NCBI GenBank assembly: GCA_917880885.1
Contig: OU862906.1
Location: 61,546,665 to 61,610,664 of the forward strand
Direction: 5' to 3'
DNA length: 64,000 nt
Source: Limnephilus marmoratus
Lineage: Eukaryota; Arthropoda; Insecta; Trichoptera; Limnephilidae
A model generated the notes under the pieces. It was not told the DNA's origin, did no database searches, and saw only the letters and a list, made by a program, of their open reading frames with translations. The position numbers were made by a program, and so were the translations under genes. Shown in pieces: positions 26,201 to 41,200 of this stretch (positions within the stretch are counted from its first letter, which is position 1; each line of letters begins with the position of its first letter).

Positions 26201-29200
26201 ATACTATTGAAACATATTCAGGCTGTTACCGTTGAATCCCCTTTGAACAACTCAAAAAATAAAAAACTAAAACCATGGATAACAGATGGTTTAATTTTTT
26301 GTATTAAAAAACGGGACAAACTCCACAAAAACTTAATTAACAATCCAAATACACAAGCCCAAACATTTTATAAAAAATACAGAAATATTTGTAACAATCT
26401 CATCAGAATCACTAAAGAAAACTACTATAAACATAAATTGTCCAGAGCCGGTAATAATAATAAAAAAATTTGGCAAATTATTAAAGAAATATCTGACACT
26501 GACCATTCAACACCAACAATCAATAAATTAAACATCAACGGACTAGACACTTCACTAAAAGTCGACCCTGACACTGTGACCAATCACATAAATGAATATT
26601 TTTGTAATATTGGAAAAAACTTAGCATCACAAATTTTAAATAAAACATCTACCGATGAAAATGCTCTTGCCAACAATATAAATATCTCTGCTTGTGAAAC
26701 AAACAATTCATTCACACTCAACCCCACCAACTCTGCTGAAATTTCACAAACTATAAAACAACTAAAGCCCTCCCATTCATGTAATCATGATAAAATATCC
26801 TCAAATATACTCAAAATTATTGAACCTTTTATAAATCTACCACTGGAACATATCATTAACCTCAGTCTCGACAAAGGTATATTTCCGTACAAACTCAAAC
26901 TTGCTTTGGTCCAACCAATTTTTAAGTCTGGAACTCCTACTGAGATATCAAACTATAGACCTATCTCCATTTTATCATCACTCTCCAAAATCATAGAAAA
27001 AATCGTAAAAAAAAGACTTACTGACTATCTTACAAAATACAATATTCTCTCGCCTAACCAGCATGGGTTCAGAGAAGGGCTCAGCACAGATTCAGCTATT
27101 CTAGAATTAACATCACACATAACAGAAGCCCTAGACAAAGGTGATAAATGTCTGGCAATATTTCTAGACTTAGCTAAGGCATTTGACACAGTCTCTCGTC
27201 GAATCCTCCTAGCTAAGCTTCATAAAATTGGAATAAAGAATAAGGCATTTGATTGGTTCAAATCTTACCTAACAGACAGAAAGCAATTTGTTAAGTTACC
27301 ATCATACAAATCGTCTCAACCTATCAGAATCAATTTTGGTGTACCACAGGGCAGTGTACTCGGTCCAATACTTTTTCTCATATACATTAATGATTTATGT
27401 AGATTAGAAATTGATGGCAACATAATCACCTTTGCCGATGATACTGCCCTGATACTAAAAAGTAAAACATGGGTAGAAACTTTTCATAAAGCGGAACTAA
27501 TTTTGCAAAATGTTAAACAATGGCTGGATGATAATTTACTAACGCTAAACATAACCAAAACAAAATACCTAACATTCAGTACAAATAATCCAAGTCAACC
27601 CTCAAGTAATCATGTATTAAAAATACATTCTTGTAGTAATATATCCAGCTGTTTATGCAATCCATTGGAAAGAGTAGACTCCATCAGATACTTAGGCGTA
27701 ATAATCGATAACAAACTGCGATGGGAAGAACATGTAATTAACGTCACAAGCCGTATAAGGAAACTGGCTTATATCTTTAGATCATTGCGCAATATACTAC
27801 AAAAAAATACAATGAGAACAGTATATTTTTCCCTGTGTCAGTCAATCTTATCGTACGGTATAATTATCTGGGGAGGATGCTCCAAAACTGTATTAGATCC
27901 ATTACTAAAAGCCCAAAAATTAATAATACGGACTATTTACAGAGTTCATTATATACACCCCACGAAAGACCTATTTAAAGACTTCAAAGTTCTTAATATT
28001 AAATCCATATATGTAAAAAATATTACCTCTTATTTTAAATTCAAATTTACAAAAAAAAAAAATATAAATTCAAAATACAACACAAGATATTCAAACCTAT
28101 CGAATTATATTATTCCAACAACAAAAACTTCAATGGCCCAGTCCCAGTTCAACTTTCTTGCACCTAAAATTTTTAATAATTTATCATTTGAAATAAAGTC
28201 CAAAGACAAATATCTCACTTTCAAAAAGGCGCTTACTGACCTTCTGATGAGTGACAATGACAGTGTTTATAACCTGTTTCACATACTAAAATAGTTATTA
28301 ATTATTAATAGTTAAAAAAAAACAAAACGTAAGATATAATAATGTTTTATTACTAATGTTTTTGGGTTATTTGTCATTCAATTTATTCAAAATTAAAAAC
28401 GGTTTTTGCAAATGCAAAATGATTTTAATGCAAAACGGAAATTTTCTAACCTTCGGAACATCCCCGATATGAGAGGTTAAACTTCCATATTCATCGGTTA
28501 ATTATCATATTTAATGTCATATTTTATGTTTTTACCCCGCTTATAGCTCAATTTGACATAATTTTTCTTATAAAAGTAATGCTTTATAATATTATGATGT
28601 TTTAATTTAAAATCACTTCATTAATATGTTAAAAAATAGAATTATACCAACGCATATTGTCGAACAGGCTATGCCTTTTGTAATCTTTTTTGTTTCCATT
28701 TTTTGTATTATCTTGAATTTGTATGTTTTTTTTTAATAACTGTTACAATGAATCAAAACTTTTCAATAATAGAAAGAGTATATGCCTGAATTATTTATTG
28801 TACATATTTACATTGTATTCATTTATCTATTTATAAAATAAGAAATATATATAGCAATAAGCTGCACATCTCACTAGGGCATTCCTGTATCGAGATGTGC
28901 AGTTTTACAACAAAGTTTTACAACAATGTAGTTTTACAATAATGTAATTTATAAAAAAAAGATAAGAAAGAAACATACACATAAACTTAATAAAAATATT
29001 ATAATAAACCTACAAAAGCAGCATGAGTACAGTTATTCAAACATTAATAAATAATTATATTCTGTCACCATGTTAGAAAATAACACCTCTTTTATTAACA
29101 TATATCTCAATACTATTTGGAAAGATACTTACTGCAAATACTCAAGCTCCATTCTAATTACACCTTCATACACTTCAAAAAAAAAAAAAAATATTACAAC

Positions 29201-32200
29201 TGTGTGTAAATGTGTTGGTACTGTGTCCATGGCCGTATATATACATATTAATGTATTCATGTACCTAGACGCATATATATGTGTAAGTGTGTGTGTGTAT
29301 ATGCCTATGTGTGTATGGATGTGTGCACCTGTATATACGTATGCGTATGCACTCACACATATAAATTTTAAAATAAGGATATGTATCTTCTCACAAACTT
29401 ATCCTTACCCAATTCTTTTTCTCTTTACTAGTTTTTTATTATAACTTTACCAATTTTCAACATCATTACATTACTAATAGTTCCATATGTTAACAATAGA
29501 CTTCACAAGTAAATATCCTCCATTGTCACCATGAAACAGGCAGCCGCCTAGTATGGTGATTCAATGTATCCAATTCTATGTAAATGTCTAATTATGTAAC
29601 ATGTATTTAAATAAATAAATAAATTGTTTAACCTCCTTAGCCGCACACATCAGGACTCTAATTTTTTTTTGTAAAAAGGAAGCTACATTTATTTTTAAAA
29701 CGAATCTAGACCCTCCAATGTCCCTGCATGGAGGGTCTAGATTTGTTTGTCAGTAAAAAAGAAAAATGTATGCATACTTACATTTACAGTAATTAACAAG
29801 ATAAAGACACATCATAGATGTGTTCGCCTGTTGGATCAGCATCTAGTTAGAATGAAATCATAAAGAAAAAGAAAAATATTTACAGGTGTAAGTATGATTA
29901 AAACCGAAGAAAATATATAAAAAGAAAGATATCGGGGGCAGTTTGTCCCACTATCACGGGGCAGTCCCGGCGAGAATGAGCGGGCGAGCGGCCTGGCTGC
30001 AACGTGCCCAAACACCCGCGTCCCTTAGCCGGTTTCCCAAGAGTACCCTTGAAGAAGTGTTTGTGGAGGGGGGGGGGGGGGGGGGGGGAGATACTCCCAA
30101 AGACTGGATGCAGGGACCGAGTCTATCCGCTCCCATGGTGGGGAGTTGGACAATACAGTACGATGGAGTTCAGTACAGCAACCTAGTCATAAGTCAAGGT
30201 GTTAGTAACATAATAAAACCAAATTAGACAGATAAAAAGGCAGAAAATAAGTTGTGATCAACAACAAATTGACGCAACAAAAAAGAGAAATGAGAAAAAA
30301 AAATTACGCAGTAGTAAAGAGCAAAAAATTATAATGTATAACAGTCGTTAAATATAATATTATAAATAAAAATAAATAATAAATAGTCGTTATAAATAAA
30401 AACAGAATAATAAATACAGTGTAGTCATGCCACCAAACAAGAGTACAACGCTCTATTTAAGAAAAACATTTCTAGCACACTGAATACTCACCCATAACAC
30501 ACATATCCACACCCTTGTTTGTCGAATCCCGATTTCGAGGACTTCAACTGGCTACCCGAATTCGAGGTCCTGTTATATTATATAAAGTAGACATGTATTC
30601 TACACTTATGCGTTTACTCAAGTTAATCGTGATCGTTGCTGTCTATTCGGTTTCATCATACACCCGGTAAGCACCTAGAAAACGGTCCTCAAAAAACCGG
30701 AATACACACCCGGTAACTGAGGACTTCCCATATCCGAGGCCGGTCCACGTATTCAGGATTACACATACGTAAAATACACGGATCTCGGAAGGTCGTCGTT
30801 TTAGTGGTCTGTAGTTTTTGGAGGTCTTGGGTCCTCGAAATAGTGTGGAACGAATTTCTTACACGTATCTTGGAAGCAGGCGCGGCTCGATCTAACGTTC
30901 ACTCGTGCGGTGAACAGGCAACAAAATTACACGCCTCATCGTATTCCTAAATATTTTTTTATATTTTTGAATGTAGCTATTACTTTTTGATATGAACCAA
31001 AATTAATTGATAACATCCTAAATAAAAAACTTATCAAAATTTCAAAAAATAAATATCTATACAATTCTAATAATATTAATGATAAAGAATGGCGTAAAAT
31101 TTTGTATATTAATAATTTTTCAGTTCAATGTTGCAAAAATCTTCCTTCTAATATTAAACCAGCGTTTTATACAAGAAATAATATCGGTAATTTTTTGAGA
31201 AATACTAAAGATAAAGACCATAAATTGACTAATTCCGGAATATATAAACTCAAATGCAATGATTGTCCCTCATTTTATATTGGAAAAACCACTCGTAATT
31301 TTGAAATCAGAATCAAAGAACATTTAAGGTGTCTTAATAATAATAATTTTTCTGAGTTTGCTAACCATATCATTGAAAATAACCATAGTTTTGAAAAAAA
31401 TACAGGGATAAATATTCTTCATATTAATCATAAAGGAAAACGTTTAGATAACTTAGAAGCCTTGGAAATTAAAAAATCTCTTAAAAATAATGAATCTATT
31501 ATCAACAAACAAAAAATATTGTCATATAGCCCAATCATGGATTTGTTCCCCTACCCACCCACTCTACACTAATACCTACCTACCCAATCTACATTATTAT
31601 CTAGCAACAGCTCCACCCCTACCATAATAAAACATTGTTCGAAACTGTCAAATTAGTATAAGCTTTCCCTGACGAAGGAACGTTTGTTCCGAAACCGGTC
31701 GGATTTGCACATCAAATAAGTGGTTTATACAAAGTAAAATTATTTCATTATCCTTAATATTTTAAGGCTCAAAATAAAATTGAATTGCCTATCTAAATAT
31801 ATATGAATCTGGTGAGAGATCATTACGGCTGACACCCGACAGGCAGAGCACCCCTCCTCGTGCAACAGCAGATCGGCTAGTAATCGGCGTTCGTAATACG
31901 GAAAGTACCGAAAAACAGCTTTTTCTGAAAATGGGGAAATTTAATTCTTTTTAACTTTTTTCAAATAAATTTCTATGTGTGATAAATATTTTAGACGATA
32001 TCGTGGAATATGAAGTAATGTTTGATGAAATATGTTAGGTAAAATGATTTTTTTCGAAAATATCCACATTTGTGGAGCGTGCAACTCAAAAACGACTGGG
32101 ATTAACAAAATTACATAAAGAATAAAAGTTGTAGAGAATTTTATTAGCTTTTATTTATTGTTAAAAAAATTTCCTCTGCGAGGCACCGTTTTTGAGACAC

Positions 32201-35200
32201 AAGCGGAAATCCGAAAATTGGGACCTTCCCCCCCCCCCCTCCACCCCCTAGCTCACCACCTAGACGTCAGGACTTTTAGTATGTTCATACCCTAAGCACC
32301 CTAAACAAGTTTCTGAAGGAATCGCTTAGGTCCCTGCTCACGCACTCTACACCCCCTTCCTTGACTGGACTAACAATCATAAGCTCTTTATAATATAATA
32401 CAATAATATCGCACGTATGTATGTTTTATTTGATGATAATGTTACTCTGCGTTCGGTAATTTTTTCAGTAATTTTTTCCGACTCTTCAAGATCCGCATTG
32501 ATAAAACCCTTCCTACAGCTCCTCCTTAACCCGCTTGACAACATCACCCATCCAGGTGGCGATATTCTTCCCTTGTCCTTAATTCAGACATAGGCGTTTT
32601 TGTGAGGTGTGGGTAATAGGGTCATGGAGCGGATTAACGAAGAATGGAGTGAAAGAAGAATATATGACGCGGATTAATCAAATACTTGAGCAGGTGTCCT
32701 AATTACCTATTAAATATTACAATACCGCCCAGCAAATTAAACAGTATTACAGAACATACATAGTTCACAATACAAACTAAACGCAATATTGAATTTTTTT
32801 TCAACTGTCAAAAACTGTATTCCTTGTCGGCACAATCTTAATAATAGTGCAATACTTATTATATTCACATGCACGTAGGAATTTCGAACGACGGGTCCTC
32901 GGTTTAGGGCGTAGGTGAGATTTCTTGACACTCGAGCTTGCAGCGCCTCCTGGTGTTCACATTCCGGTGATCGGCACCTTAACACGAAACCGAGGACTTT
33001 GAGAGAGTCCTCGGTTTAGGGTCTTTGTGTGATTTCCAGCATTAGCGGCGCCGCCCTGGTGGTCACACACCCGTACTAATGAAACACTAGCCAAATTAAA
33101 CACGATATTTTTCACAACGAAAATGAGGACTCTCTCCGATTGGCCCAAAATTTTGACAGTTGACCAATCAGAACGCATAGATTATAGGTACATATTCAGT
33201 TTTTCGCATTTGGAATCCGAGGACGTCCTCGGATTCGTATGAGTCCTCGGATTCTGGGTCTAAAGGCCTGTGAAGGTCCTCGAATAAAGGTGCATACAAA
33301 CTCACACATCCACACACATACATGCGCATACACACACATACAAACACTCACACACACCCCTCTCCTTCAATAATTTACTAACATAATTTAGGTAAAATGT
33401 ATAATTTATCACATAAAAACATATGTATATAACAGCGACATGTCATTGGTACCAATTATTGTGTTATAACTTTGGAACTATTTTCCACTATGTAATTATG
33501 TACTGTTTGTTTCTGCAAAATATAATAAATAAATAACAAAAATATAAAGCAATTGGGCATAGGCAATAATAAAATTGAGATAGAGGAGTAAACATGAAGA
33601 GACAAGAGCAATACGTTTGGCATCTGAAACAAAGATGATTTTAATCTAGGTCAGCAACTCTAAGCACAGGCCATCTCTCCACCTACGACTTTACAAACTT
33701 TTTAAAGCATTCAAAATTATCTCCGTTCGACACCAGATCGGCATTCCATGCCGGTCTTGTGATCCCTCTCAGACCATCCAACATTTCCTCTCTGGCATTC
33801 TTCATCAACTCGCAGTGCCATAGAATGTGCTCGGCTGTCTGGTTAGTGTCACCACATGCGCAGTTTGGATGAGGAGACAGTGCCAGACTATGTAGTTGTC
33901 CCCTGAGTTCCCCATGACTGGACACCAAGTGCGTCATATAGTGATCCAGTTTTATGTTTCATTCTGCTTTTAACTGTGATGTCACACAGGGGGGAGGGGG
34001 TCTCACAAATGAGACGATGTGTGACAATGACGGGGGAGGGGGGGGGGGGGGGGGGGGGGGAGGGGAATTTATGGGATGGCCCCTAATGGTGAAACACAGT
34101 TTTCCTTTAGAAAATTTAAGCAAAGAATGGTCACACTTTTGGATCACAAAACACACCCGCATGGCATTTTGTGTGTTCTTCTTTATTCTATATGGCCTGA
34201 GACATGCCTTCCTACTCTTCGAATACCTTTGCTTGGACACATTTATTGTGGCGAGAGGGGTTGAATTTGTGAAGCAAAAGAAGAAGGAGCTCATCTCCCT
34301 GGACGCTGGACAGACCGAGTCAAATTTATAAAATGCACCTCAGTGATGTCAACAATGTATTCAATCATAAAAAGATGAACCATTAATTCGAAAATCTAAT
34401 TGAGAATCAGACGATTATAAGATTCCGCAGGTCGCAAAGATAGCAATAGGTTGGACATGTAGGAAGAATAATACAAGATGATATATTTTTAATATAATAT
34501 ACATTTTATGCACTTACATATTTTGTTAATTGCATGTTTTTGTTTGATAACAGAGGAGACTCCAGACCAAAAATGGATAGTATTTGATGGCCCAGTGGAT
34601 GCTGTGTGGATTGAGAATCTCAATTCTGTCATGGATGACAACAAGCTTCTGACTCTCATAAACAGCGAAAGGATTAATATGCCACCTATGGTTGGTAAAT
34701 CATTTAAAATGAATTCTTTCAATCTCGGTTTCCTCCTGCAATCACAATAATTGGGGATTGATTGGGGAGGGGAATGAAAGTGAATGAGGAGAATAAGCTT
34801 CCGGCGTTTCAGATCTAAGCAAAGAAAGTCATTTCGAATAAAGTTTCAATTCTGAGTACTGATTCATCTCTGGAACGAAGTGCATATTAATCATTACTAG
34901 CTGGGCCCGTTGCAAAAGCAACTAACGGGTTAAAACACTATGCGATTTGACGTGTGAACGTGGATGAAGCGAGGAGGAGTGTGTGTTAAATTAAATATAA
35001 ATCGGTTAAATATCAAATTTTCATTGCAATCGGTTAATTGGTTTAGCAATGCCAGAGCTCACTGTTGTACACAGAAACCATTGCCGGCATGCGCAAATCA
35101 AATCCACAAAGTTTCATAGCAATCGGATGAACGGTTTAGCAATGTATAATCTTATGATGCCCGAGCTCACTATTTTATACAGAAAGAATCGAAGGGATGC

Positions 35201-38200
35201 AGCAATCAAATCCCCAAAGTTTCATCGCAATCGGATGAACGGTTTAGCTATGCATAATTTCATGATGCCAGAGCTCATTATTTTATACAGAAGGAATCAT
35301 CGCAATCGAAGTTTCATCGCAATCGAAGAAGAAATAACACAGAACGTGAAAATAAATTTTTAAAAAGTGTGCTTTAGACCACACGACTGAAGTAAAACTT
35401 CACTTATGCCAGATACCCGTTATATATAATGTTAAATAGTGCAGGCGCTTGCATTATAATGCAGTTTCCCGGGGCTTGGGATGGAAACATTACAGTTTTA
35501 TTGACCCCGAGGTTAAAATGGCCTTGCAACGCAAGCCGGGTACCCGTCGTATATAATTTTATATAGTGCAGGTGCTTGCATTATAATGTAGTTTCCCGGG
35601 ACTTGGGATGGAACCATTACAATTAAGTTGACCCCGAGGTTACAGTGACCTTGCAACGCATGCCGGGTACCCGTTGTATATAATGTTATATAGTGCAGGC
35701 GCTTGCATTATAATGTAGTTTCAGGGGACTTGGGATGGAACCATTACAGTTTAGTTGACCCGAGGTTAAAGAGGCCTTGCAACGCATGCCGGGTACCCGT
35801 TGTATATAATTTTATATAGTGAAGGCGCTTGCATTATAATGTAGTTTCCTAGGACTTGGTAGGGAACCATTACAGTTTAGTTGACCCAGAGGTTAAAGTG
35901 GCCTTGCAACGCATGCCGGGTACCCGTTGTATATAATGTAACATAGTGCAGGCGCTTGCATGATAATGTAGTTTCCCGGAACTTCGGATGGAAACATTAC
36001 AGTTTAGTTGACCCAGAGGTTAAAGTGGCCGTGCAACGCATGCCGGGTACCCGTAGAATATAATTTTATAAAGTGCAGGAGCTTGCATTATAATGTTGTT
36101 TCCCGGGACTTGGTAGGGAACCATTAAGGTTTAGTTGACCCCGAAGTTAAAGTGGCCTCGCAACGCATGCCGGGTACCCGCTGTATATAATTAATTTATT
36201 TACGGACAAATAGTCCATTAACAAAAACAATAACAATCGGTTTCACGGTTTAGCAGTGCAAAATTTCATTATGCCGGAGCTCACTATTGTAGTTGTATTG
36301 TATTTCATTTTGCACGGGTAAGTACTAAGTAGGTACTTTGTTGTAATATTTCACCAAAACGACGCCATTATGCTGTTGAGCATAAAATAATTTTCACTAC
36401 AAATAAATTAATTCAATATCATGTTTTGATTTTTAAATGAAAAAAGTCCCTGCAAGTAAGTACCTACCTAGAACACGCGTAATATATATATATATATTTT
36501 TTTTTATTTTTTATTTAACAATGTCCAAATAGAACACACTTATAAATAAAAAAATAATTAATAGAAAAAAATTGACAATTCTTTAAATTTTTCTAGTAAA
36601 TTTTCAGTTCTAGAAAGTTCCGTTCGAGTTCTGTAATTATTTCAGTTTTGTGATGTAACTGGCCTTTAATGATAAAAAACAGAACTTGAATAGAACCAAC
36701 ACAGAACGTGAAAATTAACTTTAAAAAAAAAGTTGAATTATTCAGTATCAACGAAACAACCTTACCTTAGTATTCCATTAAAACCTAATTAATTGTGTAT
36801 CTACGTATTCGGGTAGGTACCTGCGCATTTCCTTAAATTCCGGCAATCTTTGCTTTTTTCATCATATTTGCAATACTATCGAAATAAGTAGGTACCTACC
36901 CCGAATGAATAACGTTTTAATTTGAACTGGCCAGCAAAATATAAACTTCCGATGGAATCTCTCAGCACGTGTTTTGGTGATTTTTTTCGGAAAATTTCGA
37001 GCTTTGGCAACTTCTCCTGAAATTTTTTACATGAGATGGACCTGTAATATTGGTGTCAAAAGTTGCGGAATCTTTCCGGCTATCGTATTTTTAAAAAACA
37101 TCTACCCCGGAATCGGTTTTTCGGCGGCAATGTCGTTTTCCGAAAAACAACGACCGAAACCGCCGAGAGTTCCGTTTTGTTAGGCTAAAGATTTGACATC
37201 TAGGATTCTGACCGACTCAACATTCCTGTATAAAGGAAAATTTGTATTGAAACAAACGCATTTTTTGTCATTTTATTTTTTTCAAGCGCTATCTGTCGGC
37301 GGGAAATATAACCGACCCGAATCGAGTGATTTAAGTAGAGCTTCTAGTTTTCGCCGCTGATTCGTATCATAGAATAAATCCCTATATATATATTATTTTG
37401 TCGAAAAAAATTATCTCCCCCTTTCCGTGTCTTAATTTCAGAGTTCCGAGTCTGAAAGTCACCTCGAGCGAATGTGAACCTCGCGGTGGGTGAAACGTAA
37501 AGGGCAGAATGTCGTTTTTTGCGTGCAGACGCAGGTTACTTAGGTCATTTTGGTCTTTCCCGTAGTTGTCTTAAAGTCACCTCAACCGAAAGCGAACCTT
37601 AAGGTTCTTGAAACGTAAAGGGCAGAGTGGTCGGTTTTCGCGTAAAGTCGAAGAGCGCGCGGTCGTAAAACTGTGTATTAATATATATATCTTTGTTTAG
37701 GTTTCGCTGTTATTTGAGGCTCGGGATCTGTCAGTGGCTTCTCCTGCCACCGTGTCCCGCTGTGGAATGGTGTACAATGACTATAAGGACTGGGGCTGGT
37801 GGCCTTACGTCAACTCCTGGCTTGAAACCCTCAAGGACCTCAAATACAGGGATGATGTGAGACTTTAATCATATATCACAATTTGGGAGGCGGGTATGGG
37901 TACCGCCGCCCCGGGAACCGTATTTTGGACAACCAACACCCCTGCCACAGGTCACCCCAAGTGGTTCGCTTCGTTTGGTGACTTGGCAGGGGTGCCCGGG
38001 TTCATGGGATGAGGTTTGTCTAGGTCTTGGTGGCGGATACGTTTGCCCAACCACTGCGTGGCTGGCTGGATCGGAGGAGACTGATTGAGGGAGGCCTTTG
38101 ACCTCTCCAGCCGGATTCTCCCGACTCTTCGCCTTGCACCGCAGTGTGAGGAATAGATTCATATGTCCGTCACTCCTGGCCACACTGACCCCCAGATTCC

Positions 38201-41200
38201 TACCCACCCCTCATACCTATTTCCTTCCCATATCTTCTTCTCCTTCTTTTCCCTTAAAAAACCCTCCACATAGCATCCTCAAAGATGACATAGGCCCCTA
38301 GGGAAATTGTTTTCCTCGGTGCCTCCTGTGAGGACCTAATGTAAAAAAAAATAATATATATATATAATCAAAAATTTTCGTAAAAAAACTTTTTCATTGT
38401 GGCTTACCATAATTACATTCACTTGTTTGAAACATTATTCATATATCTGTAAAATTCATTTTCGTCATTCTTTAACCATTCTCCGATTTTTTGAAAACAC
38501 AAATCAGAACTCTATTCCAAAAATTATTTACATTTTGGCAAGAAAGTGTAGAAAATAAATGATGGCGCTGCGATCGTTTTCTAGTTTTAAATGGCAACAC
38601 CAAGATGGCTCGTAAGACAAAGAACGTATGTTTTAAAAAAACACTTCTGGCAAAATGCATATTTCATAGCGTATTTGTATTTTCAAAAAAATTGCACAAA
38701 AAACTGTAATTTAATAGAAGCAAAATAAAACAAAACAAGTTTTAAGTGGGCGTTTATTTCGATATAAAAACGTAGGTACTTAAAAATTTAAGTCTATTAA
38801 TTCAACACCCGACATGTAATTATTGTCTTTGTCTTCGTGTGATTCTTCTTCTTCCGTATCTTCATCTTCATCTAAACGCAGTTCATCGATATCATCATAT
38901 ATAGTACTGCCTCGTGCATAATATTCTGCCTCAATTTTCATCAAGTGTTTGCAACAATTTTTCCAATCATCAGCACTTATGCTATTACATATTATTATTA
39001 TTATGCCCATTTTCCGTTTTCCCGGTGTTTCAAATTTTCCATCTGCCTTTTCCCCTTACTTGACGATTCGTCTTACCGTTGTTTCAGATTTACCTGTGTG
39101 TGAAAAACATCATTAAAATTATTATTATAGAAGGTAGTTTAAAAAACACACACTAGATAATATTCACTTAGAAAGAAAAAAAGAGAAAACGAGAAAAAAG
39201 GAACTTTTCTACGAGTTTAAAGAAGTTGCATATTATTATTTTTTTATTGAGTTATTCCCTTTTTCCTGTGGCCGCATATGAACTGTCAAATCGAAATGTC
39301 AAATTCGAATTTTTTTAACATAACCTCAAATCAGATTGTAATGATTATTATCGCTCGAAAATTGGCATAAATCTTGTAATACTAATGAAATTTATTAAAC
39401 AAACTATACTACGTACCATTCATTTCTGCAGTTCGTTTTTAAACATCTTCTAAATCAAACAAAAGCTTCTTCGCGTGACACTCGGCTAGGCAGCGTTGAA
39501 AAACGCAGAATGTTACCCCTCTTGTATCACTATGTAATAATTTATTCATTTTAATTAAATTCAGGCAAACAATGAATAAAAATATTATCAAATCAGCGAT
39601 ATTCTACTCAGATTTAAGACAATAAATCAACCGTAACACCCGATAACACGACAGCTATAGGAAACGTCATATAATTCGGTGTTGCCATAGTAATGAACAG
39701 GTTTAGTTCCAATTGATTTAATTTCTAGACTTTCTTGCCAAACTATACCTGGATAGTTACCATTTCAACCAATGACTAAATAAAATACCTTCAAAGAGCA
39801 CTTGGCCTACCAATAACATTCTGTCCAAACATTCATATAAAAATGGCGACCAAGATGGCCGCAATGCCAGACCATTTACATGGTTATTATTCAGTCACTT
39901 GATATTTGATTGACATTTTGGAATAATAATAGGACACCAAATATGGCTAAAGCCATTTCAAGCAACGTTTCGATTTTGAATGGTGGTCTTACACCTAAGC
40001 GATACTGAGAGTATCTTCCACTCTGGAACGTGCTGCAAATATACTATATATTATTTTTAAATGAATCAATTGTGAAATAACACAAATTAATAAAATAAAA
40101 TTTATTTCCCACGCCGGGATTCGATCCCGCGACCTTCGGAGTGCGAGTCAAGAGCCTTACCGCTGTACTATGCCGGCTGTCCAATTGATTGATGATTCCA
40201 ACGTACAACACAATTTTCTCTCCCCAAAGATCGCCAACTCAGCAACTCAGTTGTATTTTACTCAAATTGAATCCGTTTCCAGCTGAGAGAGATCTTCACC
40301 TTCTTTCTGCAACGCACTCTGGACTTCAAGAGGTTGAACATGAAGGAGGGAGCGGGTGTGGAGGGGCAGGAGCTCACAGGGGTGCGTTGCCTCTGTCGCC
40401 TGCTCTACATCATGGCCCCCAACCCACCCCCACCCCTCGGGGGGGATAATGAGGAGGATAACGTGCTGACGCTTAATAAGATGTGGTTTTTGTTCAGGTG
40501 AAACTTGATGCAATTCTAAGAATCAATAGCAAATACTGAAGATATTTATTCAAAATCGTTTTATTAATGTTTTCTCTCTCAATAGGTTTTTATAATTGAT
40601 TTTCTCCTATAGAATTTCTTTTTAACCACCCTAGTCCTTGAACTAGGCTACTTACTAGGCTTTTGAACTTTCCGAACCTTCTGAATGTTTGCGTAAACAC
40701 AGATTATGTGTAGGCACAGATTGATTTGTTATAAAATTGCAAGCACTGCTGATGTTACAAATCAAACTGTGTCAAACAGTCTTTTTTTTAGTTCCTGAAG
40801 GTTTTGTTTATCTATGTACCAAGTATTGTCCAAGAATTGAAGACCTTTACTCATATATGGTGATGGGGACGATTTTCTCAAAATATGGCAGCACTAGTGA
40901 GTAGCTTAGACTTTCTCCTACAAAATTAGCGGTGATCTGACTAAGTAGCTGCTTTAGTTCGATCTTTGTGTTTGTTTGAGTGTCCAATTATTTGCTTTCT
41001 TAATCAGGGGGCATTCCACCCTATTGAAGTCCGTGAGCTCTCACTTTTGATCCCAGATGTCAGTAAGTTTACCATACAAACGATTTTAACGGTAAAATTT
41101 GGCATATGCAAAGTGCGGGCTCGTTGGGTGCCCAAAATTCTAACTAACAATAATTGTGTGGAAAGCGCTCGGGTCTTTTTGAACCATTTTTGCAACTAAG

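Noticed and set aside
28298..29636. Second LINE or gene between the LINE ORF and the ataa tail
   Set aside because: Only AT-rich sequence with chance ORFs through gt repeats; no motif supports coding.
35409..36186. Possible CRISPR-like array because of regular spacing
   Set aside because: The whole 127-bp unit is repeated, with no short repeat/unique spacer pattern, and the genome is eukaryotic.
38780..39010. 76-codon minus-strand acidic ORF as a host gene
   Set aside because: Lies between inverted ends and looks like a transposase tail; no other exon seen.
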